Shown here: positions 10,014 to 22,248 of the stretch, one piece after another
Numbering within the stretch: position 1 is the stretch's first letter
Layout: the number at the start of each line of letters is the position of its first letter
DNA from: Clonostachys chloroleuca
Taxonomy: Eukaryota > Ascomycota > Sordariomycetes > Hypocreales > Bionectriaceae
Reading direction: 5' to 3'
Assembly: GCA_037952775.1 (NCBI GenBank)
Contig: JBANAY010000003.1
Location: 30,814,001 to 30,878,000 of the forward strand
DNA: 64,000 nt
Program-made: the position numbers and the translations under genes
Notes under the pieces: generated by a model
Database searches by the model: none
Seen by the model: the letters and a program-made list of their open reading frames with translations, nothing else
Told to the model about the DNA's origin: nothing

Positions 10014-12064
10014 ATGACGCAGTTCCAAACGGGAGTCTGGTATGACCACTCCCATTCTGCAGCGACTCAAGGAGCCATAACACTCCCGAAGAACAATGGA
10101 AATATCTTCCTCTCCTTTCTGACCGTCATGGTCACGGTCGCTGGGGCTTGTGCATGGACCATTGTCTCCCTGCTGATCCACAGCTACCTTGTTCGCAGTC
10201 GTCCCGACACTGATCTTTTTGATCTCCAACAACAAGTCACCCTTCGAAACGCGAAGACGCCCCTCGGCACAATCTACGATCTATTTAAAATTCATGGCGC
10301 TTGGTCAGGCCGAAAGGTCCCGAGGCTCGGGCTCAGGACAGCTGTTGCTGTTGTCCCTGCTTTGCTCCTCTTTGGGGGGATGATGACGGCCTCCATCTTC
10401 ACCTCAAAGGTTGTAACAAGCGAGGATGGAAGCGGCATTGCTCTGGCACTCAACCAAGGCTGCGGTGTCATTCCCTACTCGAATGTGTCCGCCAGCGACC
10501 TGACCAATATCATAAGGGTCAACAAGGTGATCAACGAGACCATAGCAGCAAGAAACTACGCCATCAATTTCTACGGAAACAGAGATAACACAAAATCAAT
10601 CAAGTCCAAGTTCGTTAAGGACTACCTCCCTTACAAGGTCGACGTCAACGCGTCATGCATGTATCCAAGCGCGGCCCGCTGCAACAAGGGTGTGGCACCT
10701 ATCCGACTGGAGTCCGAGATGCTGGACTCTCATAGCATGTTTGGGATAAATGCAAAGCCTTCCAATCGCATTGGAGTTCGCACAGCTACAACGTGTGGCT
10801 TGGCCAGTCTGCAAAATCTATGGAAAAAAGAGTCGAACATGTTCACATTCTACATGGGTGGAATTCGGAATCAGTCAAACTATACCGTTTCTCACCCGGC
10901 GACCAACGTTCGTGGATATACTGGTTATCACATTCAGTAAGTCGACAATGGTCGCGGAAAAATTTCCTGGATGAAAAAACTAACCCTCCAAAACAGGTCT
11001 TTCACCGAAGGGAATTTCTCAGGCTGGAACCCTATTTCGGACTTCAAGCGGGCTGATGCCGACGTCAGTGTCATCTTCTTGAACCAGAATGGGATGAAAT
11101 ACGCACAGCCAGTTAAAGACCCTTACTTTCTTGCGGACAACAACACATCTGGAGACTTTTTCACGCCCAGTTGGGCAGTCAATCCACTGCTATGCTACGA
11201 CCAGTACATGATTTGCAATCCAGTCAACGACCGATGTTCATCTTGGGCAAAACTCGCAAACTTTACTGAAACTGCAATCCACGACCCGACCCTCGAATTC
11301 AACGATGCGCAGCATGCCACCGCTGCTCGTATGACTCTTCACATGCAGTTAACGGCGACAGGTATCCTCATGGCAACATCAAATAATGCAGGTAAGCTAT
11401 AATACACACCTGCCTGGATAATGGCCTTTATTAACCGCTTCAACTAGCCCTATACGCTAGCAACCATATTATCGGCAATGACTACTCAACAGGTCTACCA
11501 GAGAACCAGTGGCACCTTGAAACCACTGCATGGTTCCAGACAAAGCTGGCAAAGATTCAAGCAAGTGTGGCGGAGTATGTTCGCGCCCCTGATGAGGAAC
11601 TTGGCCTTGAAATCATCTCCCCTCACAGCTCGGCTTTGAGAGACATGTTCAACGTGACGGATGCGGTCATGGCCGAGCTTCAGGCCCAATGCGAAACCCA
11701 GCTGATCATGAGCAACGGAGAGGTGTCCACCTTCAGTTTCGCTGGTATGCTCATCATCATTGTCATCACTGCTCTTCTTGCAGTAATCAGTTTCTACATG
11801 CAGGATATTCTTGACTGGGTTGGCAAGTTCTTTCCAAATGGTACACAAGCTCGCCTGGCGGATGATAAGTTACAAATTCTTCGGCTGGCCCTTGCTTCGA
11901 ACGGCGGGCCGAGGCAGTGGGAGGTAGGATATGCAGATGTCCCCGTTACATCTGATTACCACCACGTCAGGCGACCGGATAAAGAGCCGAGTCTTTCTGG
12001 GTACCCGCTCGACGAACAGCGTCTAATTGAGTCAACCACGACCCTTCCGACACAGTATAGATAG
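10014..12064 (+). CDS. Large multi-pass membrane protein of unknown function
   Basis: Three exons (10014-10936, 10997-11391, 11448-12064) keep frame through introns of 60 and 56 nt, giving 644 residues. The start at 10014 gives MTQFQTGVWYDH, the usual beginning of a family found in many ascomycetes, often mislabelled 'cytochrome P450 protein'. It has N-terminal membrane helices (FLSFLTVMVTVAGACAWTIV, then AVAVVPALLLFGGMMTASIF), a long ectodomain rich in N-glycosylation sequons (NVS, NET, NQSN, NYT, NNTS, NFT), then a final helix (SFAGMLIIIVITALLAVISF) and a cytosolic tail. No catalytic motif is visible. It may be a surface or vacuolar protein. Confidence 0.85.
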
Positions 12065-12954
12065 ATGAGATATTTGATGCTTGATAGACCAGTCCAAATC
12101 AGCAATTGCCTGTCCGACGTAGTGGCACATTTGCTACCACTCACCTCTTAAAATGTTGCCTGATCATCTTGCCAGGAGATCACATTGACCATATGGCTAG
12201 TATGTTACTACTGCGACTACCAGCGCTCATCGAGATGCCATTACATCTTGTGTTCAAAGACCCCCGTTTTCTCTCATCTAACCTGCTGGGTCATGATCCG
12301 GATGCTCGAGAGAATTTCATGCTTCAACATGTTCGAGAGAATCGATACCATGTTAGAGGTTTGAGAACAGACGAGCTATCCGTGAGCTCTGATTACGGCG
12401 CCATTGTGAGAAGTGGTGGAAGGTACTCAATTCTAGCCCGTGATTTCAACCAATGTAGTCATTCCCGAAAAATAATCGTCTCCCATTTCTCCATCAGTCT
12501 GACTTGATTAAGTATGTCAGTGAAAGTGATAATGATAGAGATATTGAGTCTTGTTGTAAATCACCCAACACTCTCAACACCTAGTTTCCCTATGCCTGGT
12601 TGTAAAATCTGATCCGTTGTAATTCTGCATCGATTTCCGGCAGCCATTGAGCCGTACACATTTCACCATTATTATCTCGTTGGTGTCCAACAGTCACTTG
12701 GCTAACTAAATCCTATTGGTTGGTTAATTAACAAAAGAGCTAAGCCGGACGATTAAACAAAGACCATTGTAGAGTGTTTCACTTCAGTCACGGAGCAGAC
12801 CTGGTACCAAGAGAGGGTGCCATTGGCTGACATTCGGTTATAGGCTGTCATATATATCGGATGTTCCGCCCCGCACCGATCATCGAAATTTCCTCCCTGC
12901 AAATACCTCACCGCAACAGCATCAGCCATCATCTTTATCATCACCAGCTCCATC
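12065..12954. other. Intergenic, 0.9 kb
   Basis: Spacer before the ankyrin gene. An open stretch at 12193-12507 (+) has no recognisable homology or intron signals and was not called. Confidence 0.4.
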
Positions 12955-14696
12955 ATGGGCAATCAGGCGCAGTCCCGAATGCGGGAAGACTTTGACGGGC
13001 CGCTCGAGGCCATGCACGCGAGCATTCGCGACGATAACGTGCCTGAGCTGAGACGGATCCTCGGCTTGGCCACAGCTGACGAGGTCAACCACGAACATTA
13101 CAAATGGGGCACGCCCCTCCATGTAGCCGTTCTCTGCGACAATCTACCGGCCGTAGACTTGCTTCTCGAAGCCGGCGCCGACCCTCTTTTCCTCACCCAC
13201 TCCGACGACGGCATGACTCCCCTGGGCACGGCTGCCCGGCGCGGGACGACAGCCATCGTGGAGAGGGTGTGGCAGAGTGTGCCTTTGGAAAGGCGCGCCT
13301 CCGACCGATATTCTCAGAACACGGCCCTTGGCGTTGCAGCCATGTACGGCCAAACCCATGTCGTGGACCTGCTTCTGAATCTGTGGGATGACTGGCCGCA
13401 GGCAACGAAACAGGGCGCCCTATTCGCTGCTGCGAACAAATGGCGCGCCAATGTCGTCGATCTGCTCCTTGACAGAGTTGACTTCCCTCAAGACGTCATC
13501 CTACAGGCCCTTCATGTCGTTGTAAACTTCAAGGTAATGCTCGCTGAGGATGAGCGTGGTGGGGTCAAGTACGACGGCACCGATTTCCTCAACCAGCAGC
13601 GGCTCATCAAAGCCCTCGTCAAGGCCGGGGCAGACCCAACGCGATGATGAAGAGGGTAGTGTTCCAAACTGCCCCCATTTTGTTCGCATGTAGGTATTGT
13701 GACCTCGTCGGCGGCCTCAAGGCGCTGCTGGAGACAGGGGCAGACCCCAACATCCAGGACGACGATGGGAAGACGGCCCTCCATCATCTTGGCGCGCCGG
13801 TCTACGTCAAATCGCAATCCCCTTCATCTCGTCTAAATGATGCAGGTATTCAGCTTCTTATTGAAAAAGGTGCTTCGGTCAGCTGCTGTGACAATGAAGG
13901 TAACACTCCCCTCCACAGTGCTGCCTATGGTTCCAATCTCTCCATTTTCCTCCTTTACCTCTCCGCAATGGACCCAACCGAGAAGAAATCGATGCCGACA
14001 TTGGTAAATAATTACGGGGAAACATTGCTCCACTGGGCTGCGGCCGGCGGTAAGATAGAAATAATGGAGTATCTCATCTCAAACGGATCCGATGTCAACG
14101 AGGTGAGTGCGAACGGTTGGACACCTTTGCTGTGCTCACTCGCTCGGACCTCAGATGGTGATGTCTTCGGGTCAAAGCTCAAGACATCATGGCTGGCCGT
14201 CCGCGCAGCTCTGATTCTTCTTGACCACGGGGCCAACTCGTTCGTCTCAACAGAGGAGGGGTACACTCCACTGCACCTCCTCGCGATGTATCTCGACAGG
14301 GATGAGGCCGGTGGCACAGCAGCCCTCGCCCAGGAGCTTGTCTCCCGTGGCGCAGACATTGAGGCTCGTGCCTCGATGGTGGTTTCTGTCGCGACTTTGA
14401 GGAAGGATCAGAACCTGCATGCTCATGGTTGGGGATGGCGCACCAAGCAGACCCTGGAGAAGTTTGCCTCCGACGCTGCAGTGGTGAGTCTTGACCTGCC
14501 GCTTCTTCACTGGGCAGCCCATCATGGTGCAGTTGGTTTGGCTAAGGTCATCCTCGCTCATGGTGCGAACCCAGAATGTGCGGACTCCAAAGGTATGTAT
14601 CCTGCTACCTCTGTGGTCAAGTCAGAGAAGATGCAGAGGAACCTGGAGGTAAGCCAGAAGTTTGTCCAACTATTGATTGAAACCATGGGTAGGTAA
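12955..14696 (+). CDS. Ankyrin-repeat protein interrupted by one frameshift
   Basis: Two frames that overlap by four bases (ATGA, 13644-13647) together form one ankyrin protein of about 575 residues. Frame 1 (12955-13647) holds repeats such as GTPLHVAVLCDNLPAVDLLL and MTPLGTAARRG and ends KAGADPTR-stop. Frame 2 (to 14696) resumes with APILFACRYCDLVGGLKALL, TGADPNIQDDDGKTALHHL, GETLLHWAAAGGKIEIMEYL and GYTPLHLLAMYL. The join falls inside one repeat, so one missing base near 13642-13645 explains it best. A GC-AG intron at 13640-13692 would also keep frame but would delete conserved repeat residues. A strong donor-like GTAAGT follows at 14693, so the C-terminus may continue in another exon. The binding partner is unknown. 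Confidence 0.75.
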
Positions 14697-15582
14697 GTGG
14701 CCATTTTAGGGAACTGGATTTCTTGTAGAAGGTAGGTAGTTGAAGGTACATCCAATAACTCTACGGTTTGTAGGACAATTAAGGTTGATATATCGCTCTA
14801 CGTAAGCAACGCAACACCTTTATACATCTAGATACGGAGCTTCTTGAGATTGTGAAGCCGCCCTATTCTACATGCAAGTATCTAGGGGTTAGGACATAGA
14901 AAAAACCTCATTCGTCACCCCTTGATTCATGCTATACTCAAGGGTTCCTTTCTCGTCAGTAGGTCAGTTTGCTAAATAAGATGAATCAAGACGATCAAGT
15001 TTGTTTATTCTCGTTGGCACTGTTCATGTTTCAAGTTGAGCTACTTCATCTGTCCTGCGCTAGAATGAGTTGAAGGGTACGCAATTCTATGAGTGCCGAG
15101 CTTTGTAGATGCATTCCAAAGACTTCATAGCCGCGCGGGGTGGAGAAACTTACACCCATGACACCGCGGCTCGGATATCGGAGAGTTGTCACTGCTCGCG
15201 AATATTTCGGTTGTCGGAGATTGAAGAGCCAGAGTGTTGACAAGGTAATAATCAATCTCTGCCCTCGTTGAAGAGATGATCAGAAACACTGGGTAGGCGG
15301 TATACTCAACATTTGTCGCCCTAGCCAAAAATGAATAATCTACTAAAACGCCGGGTTTTGAAGCGACTAAAGAACTCAAGAGTCTTGGTTGTGCCGGACC
15401 GAGAACCTACAAGGTTTCGGTCAGGGCATTGGGACTTCCACCAAACTACTCCGTAGACCCTAGCTAACCAGGATCGAACAGATGCTGACAAGAAGACTTT
15501 TCTAGCGCGGTTTTTCTCCTCCTGAATCGCTCACGATTGATAATAAACTGCTTTGTTGAGCCATTTTCTTGTGCCGTATATC
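14697..15582. other. Intergenic, 0.9 kb
   Basis: No convincing coding region. Possibly holds the promoter of the sulfotransferase-like gene. Confidence 0.5.
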
Positions 15583-16401
15583 ATGGAGAAATCGCATACT
15601 AAAGCCCGGCCCCAGCTGGAGATGAAGGTACTCGCAATGGGTCTTCCCCGGACCGGATCCGCTTCCCTAGCCGAAGCACTGGAGATTCTCGGCTACGACG
15701 GAGTCTATCACGGCGTGAAGGCAATCGACTCACCGGAAGACTGGAAGATCTTTGACCGCGCTGCCGATGCCACGTTCCCCGTCCTGCCTGGCTACACGGG
15801 CAAGGGCTTCACTCAAGAGCAGTGGAACGAGCTCTACGCGCCATATGAGGCCACTACGGACATGGCCTCCGTCTTTGGGACTCACCTCATCAAGGCTTAC
15901 CCCGATGCTAAAGTGGTCCTGACAATCCGAGACTTCGACAAGTGGTTCAAGAGTATGGATGAGAATGTCCTGCAGCAACTTTGGAGTCCGGCTGCCAACT
16001 TCTCCATCAATGTTATTGAGCCTATTCTCGGTTCTCGTGCTGGGCCAGCCTCGCGGAAAATGATGCTTGGGTTGTTCCAGGCCAAGAACGTTGATGAGGC
16101 ACGCAGCAAAGCAAGAGAGGCATATGATAGACATCATCGCGAGATACAGGAGTGTGTTCCGGCTAATCAGCTGTTGCTGTACCGTATGGGTGAGGGATGG
16201 GGCCCGCTGTGCGACTTCCTCGGTAGGCCTGTACCGGACGTGGAGTTCCCAAGGGTCAATGAGGCTGCTGCTCTGAAAGCGAAGATAGCGGAAAAGGTCA
16301 AGAGAGATATGTCCAGTGCGGCTTTGACTTTGGCACCGTACGTGTTTGGGGTTGGGGCACTTGGTATTGCGTACCTTGCAGCCAGGCAGTACAGTGGTTA
16401 G
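15583..16401 (+). CDS. Sulfotransferase-like P-loop protein with C-terminal membrane anchor
   Basis: A single exon of 272 residues. The N-terminal KVLAMGLPRTGSASLAEAL is the phosphosulfate-binding loop of the Sulfotransfer_4 type, common in fungi. Further blocks are GYDGVYHGVKA, KVVLTIRDFDKWFKSM (3'-phosphate region) and GWGPLCDFLGRPVPDVEFPRVN (family C-terminal signature). A last hydrophobic segment (LTLAPYVFGVGALGIAYLAA) suggests a tail anchor. The family is predicted to move sulfate from PAPS, but most fungal members are uncharacterised. The ATG at 15583 is the first in frame; nothing upstream looks coding. Confidence 0.85.
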   Translation: MEKSHTKARPQLEMKVLAMGLPRTGSASLAEALEILGYDGVYHGVKAIDSPEDWKIFDRAADATFPVLPGYTGKGFTQEQWNELYAPYEATTDMASVFGTHLIKAYPDAKVVLTIRDFDKWFKSMDENVLQQLWSPAANFSINVIEPILGSRAGPASRKMMLGLFQAKNVDEARSKAREAYDRHHREIQECVPANQLLLYRMGEGWGPLCDFLGRPVPDVEFPRVNEAAALKAKIAEKVKRDMSSAALTLAPYVFGVGALGIAYLAARQYSG

Positions 16402-17666
16402 AATCTTATCAAGCTTTCCACACCAAATTAGCTAAAGAGCCGCATAATGTCTAACTTGTGGGATTCTGGAATGGGTTTTGTTGGGGGAATTTTACTATAT
16501 TGTAGCTAATCATATACGGTTGAGAGTGAATCTATAACAAAGATCCCTGCTATTTCTATTATAGCCTGTGCTCATAATTTCTATCAGATCGTCGGGAAAT
16601 CAAAGGCCTAACTTAATATATTCATACTCTTGAACGGACCAACAGGAGGTTGATAATACCAGCTCTCAAGACGGCGGCGATACGACGACAGCCAGGCACA
16701 CAGGCGAAGATGGCAGTCTATGCCTTTAGAAGGAACCACTTATCCCATAATGTTTTTTTATGTAATTTTCGCCATTTTGGGTCAAGCATCGATCTGTCAA
16801 CGATTTGATCTTCTCTTGCTGCAGCTGACTTATATCCCGATTGGATGGATTTGATGTGCTACTATCAAAAAGAGAACCCTGAAGGAGCGGTTGTCCGATT
16901 GCGGGGAAATCTGACCCTGGGCTAAGACCTAGGGATGGGCCACGGGACACACTAACGGGTTGATGTGCGGGACTTCTATTGCTATCTGAACACACCTGAT
17001 GATTCGTAGGGGCTGTATATTGGCAATATCCGGTTAAACGAACTCCATTTGCTTGAGAGAGCTGGATCAGTCTCCTCTGATCCCCTCTTGCGCTCTTACT
17101 CGACTCATAGTATTTCCCCTTATTCACCTATTTTCGGTGGCGACGTAATAAATTTTGGAGATGACTTTTGCTACTCCCAAGCCCAGATCTGCAGAAATGC
17201 CGACAGAAACGAGTGTTGGGTGGCCCCGAAGGGCCAAGCATGTGAGACATCTCAGCTCTGGCTGTCAGGGGGTGGCAAGGTGACTTCGTCTGGAGTCGCA
17301 ATAGACTGGTGATGTCACTTATTGCAAAAGTTGTCTGCCTTGCCCCATAGGATCTCGCTCTGACAGTCGGGCAATTTGCTCCCTCGTAACGGAAGATTCC
17401 CCGGCGAGATGTTTGGACGAAGGGCGAGGCGCTGATCGCGACCTGATTGGTGCCGAGATTCCAATACCACCTGATGTGCCCACGCGCACACGCCTCCGTC
17501 TCAGCTTACACGCGGAGAGGCACCCTCATGACCGAATATAGTAGCATTCACTTTCAGCTTTTGGACAAAGGTTCGTCAGATTTGGAGTAACCGGCATGTG
17601 ACCATTCGGTCAGCTTAGATCAAAAGAACTTATAAACCCTACTCTGTCAAGCTGAGCATTATAAGG
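16402..17666. other. Intergenic, 1.3 kb
   Basis: A frame at 16726-17127 (minus, 133 codons) has no recognisable domain and no clear upstream exon, so it is left uncalled. The rest looks non-coding. Confidence 0.4.
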
Positions 17667-19363
17667 ATGGCTCCTAGTAGTTTTTCTCGGCCCCGAGGGA
17701 AAATAATTTCATCATTTTCGTTTGCGACGATGGCTGAGAATACGCGGAAGGTGGCGAGCCACAAGCGCATTATCCTTTGCGCGGATGGGACGTGGCAAGC
17801 ATCCGATATTGGCAGCAAGTCTCTTCCTTCAAACGTTGCGAAACTCGCTCGTGCAATCTCCAATAATGGGCTCGATGACCAAGGTAATCTGGTCAAGCAG
17901 ATTGTATCGTACCATTCCGGCCTTGGGAGCGGGGATCTCCCCTTTCAAAAGCTTCTTTACGGTGAGTTCCCTCAACTCTTGCCCTCACATGTTTGTCACG
18001 GCCTTTCTCACCACATTCGGGTTTATCAATCTAGGGACCTTCGGCTGGGGGTTGGATGTCGACGTATGCCAAATATACGATTTCATCTCTAATAATTATG
18101 AGGCTGGAGATGAGCTATTCTTCTTTGGCTGGTCACGCGGCGCCTTCACCGTGCGCTCTGTTGCCGCTCTGGTTTGCGAAATTGGCGTCCTCTCGGCAGT
18201 GAATATGTCTCGTTTTGCGGAGATGTGGGAAGCGTACCGTGCCAATACCGGCGGCCAGCCGTTCAGAGAGTCGAAGTGGTATCTAGACAACAAGGATGAG
18301 CTAGGCCTGACCAATGTGAAGGTAAAGGTAGTAGGTGTATGGGACACCGTTGGAGCTCTGGTACGTGGTTTGACTTACCCTGACAATGATTCAATTTGCT
18401 CAAATTCTATGCTGCTAGGGAATTCCCGAATGGCCCGTCGTGAAATGGGCAAGAAAGATTGGTCTTCGGATTAACTCACAATATGCGTTTCATGATACCA
18501 AGTTATCGACAAGTGAGTACAGCCCGGGAACTTCTCCGAGTTTTCAGTTAACCTATGCTAAACAACCACTCTTATCAGATGTGGAATATGCATTCCAGGC
18601 TCTTGCCCTTGATGAACGACGTTTAACCTTCCCCCGACTCTCTGGCATAGGACCAATGATGGGCCCACCAAAGACCTACAGCAGTGTTGGTTTCCTGGAA
18701 TTCATGGGGACGTCGCCGGTATGGAAACCGGTTCGCCTGCTTCTGCCGGCGCCGAAATGGGCTATAACTCGTTTGCATGGATGGTAATTCTCCCACGGTC
18801 ATGATATGTGTTTTCAACCATGGCTGACTTTTGGCCTCCCAATCTAGGTGGATAATCTAGCAGGCATGCTCACGTTCGAGGACGGTAGTATAAATGTCAT
18901 CATTGAGGACCACATTAAATCACTGGAGAAGATTGCAATCCCTGACGGCTGGGGTTGCGGGCCTATTGCTAGCAACTTCTCAGGCTTGCAAGGCGGTCTT
19001 TGGTGGCTTCTTGGGCGGCAGGTCCGGACGCCAGGATCCTACCCAAAGGACCCGGGCGACCAGACGAATGGCGAAACTAACGAATACTTCCATCCTACCG
19101 TTCGAATCCGTCGGCGGAAATTGGAATATAACCCAGCGGCATTGAACAAATACGCCGTGCAGAGGCGTGAGTTTGGAGATGGATGGGAGTGGGTCAAGAA
19201 GGGGTTGGAGCCCGTGCCCGAATACGTGATGCGGCCCGGGAAGGGGATAAGTCTTGCTTATGAAGAGGGAGGGGTAGTGAACTATCGGGTCGGGGAGAGT
19301 TTGGCGAGGCTTCTATGCCCAAAGAGCATCCTATCAGAGTTGGATAGTGGTAATAGGTGGTGA
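17667..19363 (+). CDS. DUF2235 alpha/beta-hydrolase (Tle1-like) with one-base frameshift
   Basis: Five exons (17667-17961, 18035-18360, 18419-18512, 18579-18783, 18848-19363) with introns of 73, 58, 66 and 64 nt. The product would be 478 residues if one base were restored. Motifs: HKRIILCADGTW; GWSRGAFTVRSVAALV (GxSxG with the nucleophile Ser); VGVWDTVGAL; AFQALALDERR; then, in a shifted frame, PTLWHR, QQCWFPGIHGDV (catalytic-type His) and NSFAWMV, joining DNLAGMLTFEDG in exon 5. The shift falls exactly at a run of five C (18631-18635); six would keep frame. The family includes bacterial type VI phospholipases; fungal members are mostly uncharacterised. The ATG at 17730 is an alternative start. 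Confidence 0.8.
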
Positions 19364-19621
19364 CGGCCGGATTTAAACGAAACCTGGCAAGAAGCAGACC
19401 TTGGTAGGCGACAACGCGGCTGTATGTTACAGTTACACAACATGCTGGGGGGATCAATGGGTCGTGGAAAGAACCCAGAAAGGAGCATCATAGAACATTT
19501 ATAATATTTATCAGTTTCAGTGTGCCCCAAAATAATATTATTACATCTTGGCACTTAGAGCACAATCCCTCGTCTCTTTCAGCCCAGCTTATAGTTCGAA
19601 GTTATACCTTCTGATTATGAT

Positions 19622-20512
19622 CTAAGAGGCGAGGGTTACTGAGGTAGCAGCGGCAGGAGTTGTTGGACAAATCGAAGGAACTATGACCAGGTACAGCAGG
19701 CCATCAACACTCGTGACACCGGGGCAGGTAAACATGTATCGAATGACAACATTAGTGTCGGTTGCAACGTAGGTTCTTCCGAAAAGGGTTCCACTGTCCA
19801 ACAGCCGTCGGCGTCAAGTTGATCACAGACCCTTGGAGGTCGCCGCCCATTGTGAGCTGAAGTTTGCAGACACCAGAGGTGCCAAAGTTCTGGCGGGCTT
19901 CTAGTACGCCTTGACCTCTTATGTTTGTCCTATTTCCAGCTGCAGCGACTAGCGAACGGAAATGAAATTGTTGGACCCGGTAAGAGCGGCAAGGGTGGGC
20001 GCCCAGGACGTTAGTCACACGGTGGGCAGAGAGGAGTATTTGCTTGGTTGGGCTGGTGGATTTACAGGTAGAAATCTCCGTCCTCGCCGGTCACAGCTCC
20101 GCTCGAGGAAGCCACTGCACCTTGGAAGTTGATCCAGGGGTTGACGCTTTGCTCGAAGCTATGGTTCGAGACCAGGTTGCTCAGAGTACACACAGGTGCG
20201 GCCGATGTGGTAGAAGCCACGAAAGTAGTCGAAGGAATAGTAGTTGAAATGACGGTAGAAGAAGTGACTTCCGGGGTAGAAGACGAGGCGATAGTAGAAA
20301 AAGTGACCTCTGGCGTGGTAGCTGGAAGATCGGTAGAAGGTGTGATAACTGGGGTGGTGGATAAAGTATCCGTAAAGGGTGTGATAATAGGAGTCGTAGG
20401 GAGATCAGAGAGAGAAGTGGAAGGGGTTATTGCTAGTATTGTCGAAGGAGTAGTCTCGGAAATCTGCGAGGCCGCTGTTGAAGGGTACGTAAATGCTTTG
20501 GGCCTTCATTGT
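19622..20512 (-). pseudogene. Decayed Ser/Thr-rich cell-surface protein with C-terminal beta-sandwich-like domain
   Basis: The minus strand first encodes a Thr/Ser/Pro stalk with repeated STTP and TPEVT blocks. It then runs into CTLSNLVSNHSFEQSVNPW, AVASSSGAVTGEDGDFYL, VCKLQLTMGGDLQGSVINL, TPTAVGQWN and FGRTYVATDTNVVIRYMFTC, stopping at 19622-19624. That order (Cys, N.SFE..V.PW, C.LT..LGG, a closing segment with TC) matches carbohydrate-binding-like domains of ascomycete surface proteins. Two one-base frame changes are needed, near DFYL (CTG/T/AAA) and near QWN (AACCC). No signal-peptide exon was found. A pseudogene seems most likely; sequence errors are possible. Confidence 0.5.
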
Positions 20513-22248
20513 TTCATGTAGTCAGCTGATAACTCCTAAGATGTTAGATATGATGCTTGACGAGATATCCTACTGCTGCTACTAGCATATCATAAGAACG
20601 AATTACCTGTAGCTTCTTGTTTACTCCTTAGGGCATTAATTTGCCATTAATAATATAAAACCAACATCAGGCTCTGTTTTATTAATTTCCATCTAACAGA
20701 TCTATATTTGATGTCTTAATTGAGAATCTTTTTTGTTAACATTGCGAGGTTATCGCCGTGTGGTCGTATAATGCATCAACATTCACAGATCGGCACCGGG
20801 AATATTGAAGAACGAAGAATAACGCATCACCTGGCGGATCACCTAATTTCCCCTATCGCGTATGAATAGTGATGTGGCTGTACGGCTGGGTAGAGTCTGA
20901 GCCTTTTGGATATCCCTAGCTCCTAGACTAATTTCTAGGTGAACTTGGCTTCATACCTTTGTGTAATTAAATTAGTTCCCATAAGCGCACAATTAGTTGA
21001 GAACCTGCCAAACAAACAGTTGTAACTAGTCTACCATAGATCGATGCCATAGCTCATCATAGAAGTGTTGGAAGAATTCTGGTAGGCTAGAGCTACGAGA
21101 TCAAGATTCAGGTATCTCGGTTCTAACCTAATCATTAGCGCATACATGCGCAGAGTTTTTCTTGGGGGATACTTGCATAATATGAGTACGCTTGAGCTAT
21201 TAGATTTTTTCCAATGCTATGACAACCGATTGCCATTATATCGAACGGACCCGTCACACAAGGTACAAGCAAGTGATCAATAGTACAGCACTGCAGCTCG
21301 GACCAGCCCTCATCCAATATTTAAAAGTTGGGTGTATCATTTATGCTCATTTATGCATCGTAATGATTCGACCTCGTAGCAGTTCCTGATTCGCTCACTC
21401 TATGATAGGTGCAGCTAGGATACATAAGAGCCTCTCTTAAGTCCTTCACTCCCAGCCTACCCTATAGACTGGCAGTCTTTGTATTTCTTCCATCGACCTT
21501 CTCTGTCTTTTATTCTCTAAGTGATGCTTTTCTCTTCTAGCTACGAGCTCTATCCGTCGTCTCCTAATTAGCGGAACTCACGGCACGTGCGTCGTGGGGA
21601 AACAGATCATTATCCCACATGGCGGGATCTGGTTAACTTCTTGCGTCATCTCCTATTGCTCCGATTGCCCCTCTCTTCATCGAATATTGAACATCTCGAG
21701 ACGGCATCATTCCCGTCATATTTTCGCCGAGGGCTCCTTTTCTCAGCTATTTGTCGATGGGAAGAGGGATGGGGATTTGACATGAGTAATATATATGGCG
21801 CAAGGCCGAAGGAGTGTGTCATTCGGGCAACTGTTCATCGCATCTGCCCCAAGAATCTGGGTCGTGATCACGCAACCAACTATTGAGTGGGGAGGAATCG
21901 TTCGATCTGCCCCAAAGGGTCCAGCCTGGCCAGTAGGGCAAGCCGATGGACGCCGGTCTAGATGGAGAAGAGGGACACACTCCTCGCGGTCGTTTTGACT
22001 GCTTATCAATCAATAAACCATTTGCATGAGGCATGAACTTTGGTATGAGGCTGTTTAACGGTTTATTGTCGCTGGCCGATATCGCCATATGATAACAGGG
22101 AAGACGCCATTCTTCTTCAGATGTCGTAATGGTGGGACAGAGTTGCATTCACCCTCAATTAGACACTGCTTAAGAGAGGGCGAGTAGCCATCATGAACCT
22201 CTTAGGTATCATTCTTACTTCCTCACCCTTCCAAAAAGCCCCATTAAA
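20513..22248. other. Intergenic, 1.7 kb, AT-rich
   Basis: No gene could be supported. It separates the 10-20 kb block from the catabolic group and probably holds the promoter of the LLM monooxygenase at its right end. Confidence 0.5.

Noticed and set aside
12193..12507. Open frame on + after the membrane-protein gene
   Set aside because: No recognisable motif, no splice partners and composition like a spacer.
16726..17127. 133-codon frame on minus
   Set aside because: No domain, and low-complexity Ser/Asn content. It could be a terminal exon, but no upstream exon was found.
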